Assembly: GCA_026413225.1 (NCBI GenBank) | Contig: CM048553.1 | Coordinates: 21,328,501-21,392,500 of the forward strand | From: Otis tarda | Taxonomy: Eukaryota > Chordata > Aves > Otidiformes > Otididae | Direction: 5' to 3' | DNA: 64,000 nucleotides | In this document: positions 61,838-64,000 of the stretch, piece after piece | Position numbering within the stretch: the first letter of the stretch is position 1 | How the letters are laid out: every line of letters begins with the position of its first letter | Position numbers and translations under genes: made by a program | Notes under the pieces: generated by a model | What the model was told of the DNA's origin: nothing | The model's input: only the letters and a program-made list of their open reading frames with translations | Database searches by the model: none

Positions 61838-62909
61838 TATCTACAGAATACCACCTTGTATCGCTTTGCTGTGCCTAAAGCTTTCCCTTTTGCCACACGC
61901 TCCACACTCCCCAGCTCCACTCCCACCCCCCATTTCCTTTACCTGCATTGCTGTTACTGAGATGAAAAACCCAAAGATTTAAGTAACAGAAACACAAGAT
62001 CTCTGAACTAGAGCTGGTTGTTGAATTCAAAGCACTATTGCTAAAACTTGATCTCCATGGCATTTGATTGTCCTATTATCATGCTATGTGCTTCAAAAAC
62101 CTGATGCAGTGCAGCAGAAATAATTTAAAGGTTATTTATAAATAGTATAAAGCACTGAACGGCTGTGAGAGTTAGCAGATCTGCACGTAGAATCAGAGTG
62201 AATGTGACAGCTCTCCATTGCAAGTTCAAATCTCCTAGAAGCTAAATTGAAGGTTTTTCTCTAACAAAGAATGGAACAGAGTCAATACTTTGGCTTAATA
62301 TTAGGTCGTGGAAAAGCTGAGCAAGATCTGGGACAGTAAGGTTTTGTGAGGCTTTGTTTAGTAAACATCACAGTTTGGATTTACATATTTTTCATACCAA
62401 TTCTAGTCTTAGAATTTGAATGGAACTGTAGCTTTGAGAAAATGACAGCAAATGCCTGTTCTTCCATCATGTTTTTTGCGTGGAACCTAAATTTTAGACA
62501 TTACTGAGAAATGTACTTAGGTATTTTTTAAGTTTGTAAAAACAACTGAATAGCTTCTGCTTCTGTTCTTTTTTCTTTCAAAGCACAATTTACACCAATG
62601 AAATTTCTCATGTGCTTCAATGCAAGAGGTTTCCTACATCACATCTTGCATCATAGGGGGAAGGAAGAAGGGACAGTTTGTACATTTGCAAACAGGTTGC
62701 TTTTTTTTTGCTGCATTCCTGCCCCTCATTTCCTTCAGGAAGAGCCAAGAAATGATCTTGTTAACACTAATGTTGTCATTATTCCTGTTGAAGTCATGTA
62801 ATGGTTGATTTTTAGCCAGATCAGCTCCCTGACTCTCAGTGGGGTGACATGAATGCTCAAACTGATGCCTTGGGCATGGAGACGTGACTGCAGCTGAAGT
62901 GGCTAACAC

Positions 62910-63042
62910 AGGCAAGCACTGGCACTCGGTGCCCAAAGAGGTTCAGAATTTAAGCCTAAGTTTGAAGTTGGCCCTGCTTTTGGCCAAGAACTGAACTAAA
63001 TGAGCTCTACAGGTAACCTCCAGCCTCAATTATTCTATTCCA
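62910..63042 (+). mobile_element. Old CR1 LINE 3' end with internal deletion
   Basis: GCACTGGCACTCGGTGCCCA (about 62,920) matches the WNRLPR-coding region of CR1 ORF2, after which part of the 3' coding end is missing. Then come TTTGAAGTTGGCCCTGCT, a diverged GGACTAGATGACC (as GAACTAAATGAGC) and the tail CCTCAATTATTCTATTCC ending near 63,042. It is more diverged than the copies at 40.0 and 54.9 kb. Confidence 0.65.
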
Positions 63043-63278
63043 GTTGGCACAGAGCAGCGCGCTCTGACTCAAGCAGACTCCCACATTTTCTTGCCTGGGC
63101 AGACTGAAGGCACTTCCACCGCTAAGGCCTTTTCTCTCCTTTTCCCCTACTCATTTCACCACATAAGCAGCATCGTTCTGCACTCCTACTCTAACATCCT
63201 ATAGGAGAGCCACCAAGGCAGGCATCTGCTTTTGAACAATTACTGAATAAAGTATCAGGGAGCACATGAAGCTAAGAA

Positions 63279-63355
63279 AATCATAGAATCATAGAATGGT
63301 TAGAGTTGGAAGGGACCTTCAAAGGTCATCTAGTCCAACCCCCCTGCAAGAAGCA
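63279..63355 (-). mobile_element. Very short CR1 LINE 3' end
   Basis: Only about 77 bases: on the plus strand ATCATAGAATCATAGAATGG, then AGTTGGAAGGGACCTTCAAA, GGTCATCTAGTCCAACCC and CCCTGCAAGAAGCA. This is the extreme 3' end of a CR1, truncated almost at once. It lies about 240 bases from a CR1 in the opposite orientation. Confidence 0.9.
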
Positions 63356-64000
63356 TGTTCTGGAAATATGAAGGACAATGAGGAGGATTTAAAACAGAAC
63401 TTTCATTTCTGGCTACTAGAAGTGGTTCAAGGAAGACAGCCACAGGACAATATTTTTGCAAGCAACTAGCTCTGAAATAGCTTAAGCACACTTTTAAATA
63501 GATAGGATGAAGAATAAGTGAAGGCAGAATGAGTCTCCAAATAAAAGACTGAAAAGATAAACTTACGATTTTTAAAGATAATCTAGGAGGGACCAGATAA
63601 AAAAAAAAAAAATGGAGTGTGGGACAAAACATTAAAGAACTAGACCCAGAATTACTCTTTAAGGAAGTAATACATTTCCCAGTCAAATATCACTCAACTA
63701 GAGATTAAGCTTATGATGTACAGAACAACTTACAGCACTACAAACATCACAAAATACCCCCAAAATTAGAGAGAGAGAGGAATGGTGTGGTGGGGAGAGA
63801 GGGGCAAGGAGAGAGAGGCAGAAGGACTTGCAGAGGTTAACACTGGAGGCAAAATAAGACAAAAAGTTGCACAGAACATTACATTGTGTGGCAGACTCAC
63901 AAACCAAGAATATGTCCATCACTGAAAAACAAAAGTGAAATAATAAAGAGGATCCCATGATTTCTCAAGCAAATGCAAACATTAGGAGAGTACAAAGAGC
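63356..64000. other. Stretch without recognised genes
   Basis: AT-rich sequence with an A run at 63,598-63,613 and a GA-rich patch at 63,768-63,825. Minus-strand frames of 118 codons (63,330-63,686) and 86 codons (63,698-63,958) cross these low-complexity tracts, have no recognisable domain, and are not supported as genes. Confidence 0.55.
63768..63825. repeat. GA-rich simple sequence
   Basis: Imperfect GA and GGGA units on the plus strand, giving marked purine/pyrimidine strand asymmetry. Confidence 0.75.

Larger units (their letters stand above)
58852..62909. other. Stretch without recognised genes; possible regulatory patch
   Basis: No supported exon. A 95-codon minus-strand frame at 60,641-60,928 is discussed in the findings. 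At about 60,170-60,600 is a non-repetitive patch with an octamer ATGCAAAT and a TALE-type TGTCAATCA site. A long T run lies at 61,784-61,831. The remainder is AT-rich unique sequence. Confidence 0.5.

Noticed and set aside
63330-63686. 118-codon minus-strand frame
   Set aside because: It begins in unique sequence, passes through a T-rich tract (A run on the plus strand) and ends in a CR1 tail. No domain.
1-64000. CRISPR array, operons, tRNA or rRNA genes
   Set aside because: No regularly spaced direct repeats, no cloverleaf with A and B boxes that I could confirm, and no rRNA-like sequence. The setting is a vertebrate nuclear genome.

Overview
The window looks like AT-rich, gene-poor nuclear DNA from a bird. 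The evidence is the repeat content. There are several CR1 LINE copies whose 3' ends carry the ATTCTATGATTCT-type tail. There are also two kinds of long terminal repeat (LTR) that I recognise from bird genomes, each flanked by 5-bp target-site duplications as expected for ERVL-like elements. Repeats cover only a modest share of the sequence, also typical of birds. I cannot name the species or chromosome. I found no convincing protein-coding exon, tRNA, rRNA, CRISPR array or prokaryotic-style operon. Nearly all open frames are short, unrelated to any family I recognise, or lie inside repeats. The window is most likely intergenic or deep intronic.

Layout. 1-5.8 kb: unannotated AT-rich DNA with microsatellite patches. 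5.8-6.4 kb: an old solo LTR on the minus strand. 8.5-9.2 kb: a CR1 3' end on the plus strand. 12.6-14.2 kb: a degenerate CR1 on the minus strand that keeps parts of endonuclease and reverse transcriptase but lost the middle. 14.2-15.5 kb: a much older CR1 on the plus strand, lying head to head with it. 24.8-25.9 kb: a well-preserved 1,156-bp solo LTR on the plus strand, followed by a truncated relative on the minus strand at 26.2 kb. 26.3-39.9 kb: a long repeat-poor stretch with an AT-rich, self-complementary tract near 32.7 kb and a perfect short hairpin at 38.0 kb. 39.9, 45.2, 49.4, 54.4, 62.9 and 63.3 kb: further CR1 fragments of several subfamilies and ages. The one at 54.4 kb still has the longest open frame in the window (the C-terminal part of CR1 ORF2). 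42.9-43.5 kb and 58.2-58.8 kb: two more solo LTRs of the same group as the 5.8-kb copy. Around 60.2-60.6 kb is a non-repeat stretch with octamer and TALE-type sites, which is a candidate regulatory element only.

How it works together. No genes co-operate here. The readable history is one of transposon insertion, decay and recombination: three LTRs of one group with different degrees of decay, two LTRs of another group in opposite orientation about 0.2 kb apart, and CR1 copies ranging from almost open to barely recognisable. I did not find an undescribed biological system. The observations most worth checking are the LTR pair, the shared CRE-like/TATA promoter of the first LTR group, the rearranged CR1 pair at 12.6-15.5 kb, and the candidate regulatory stretch near 60.4 kb.
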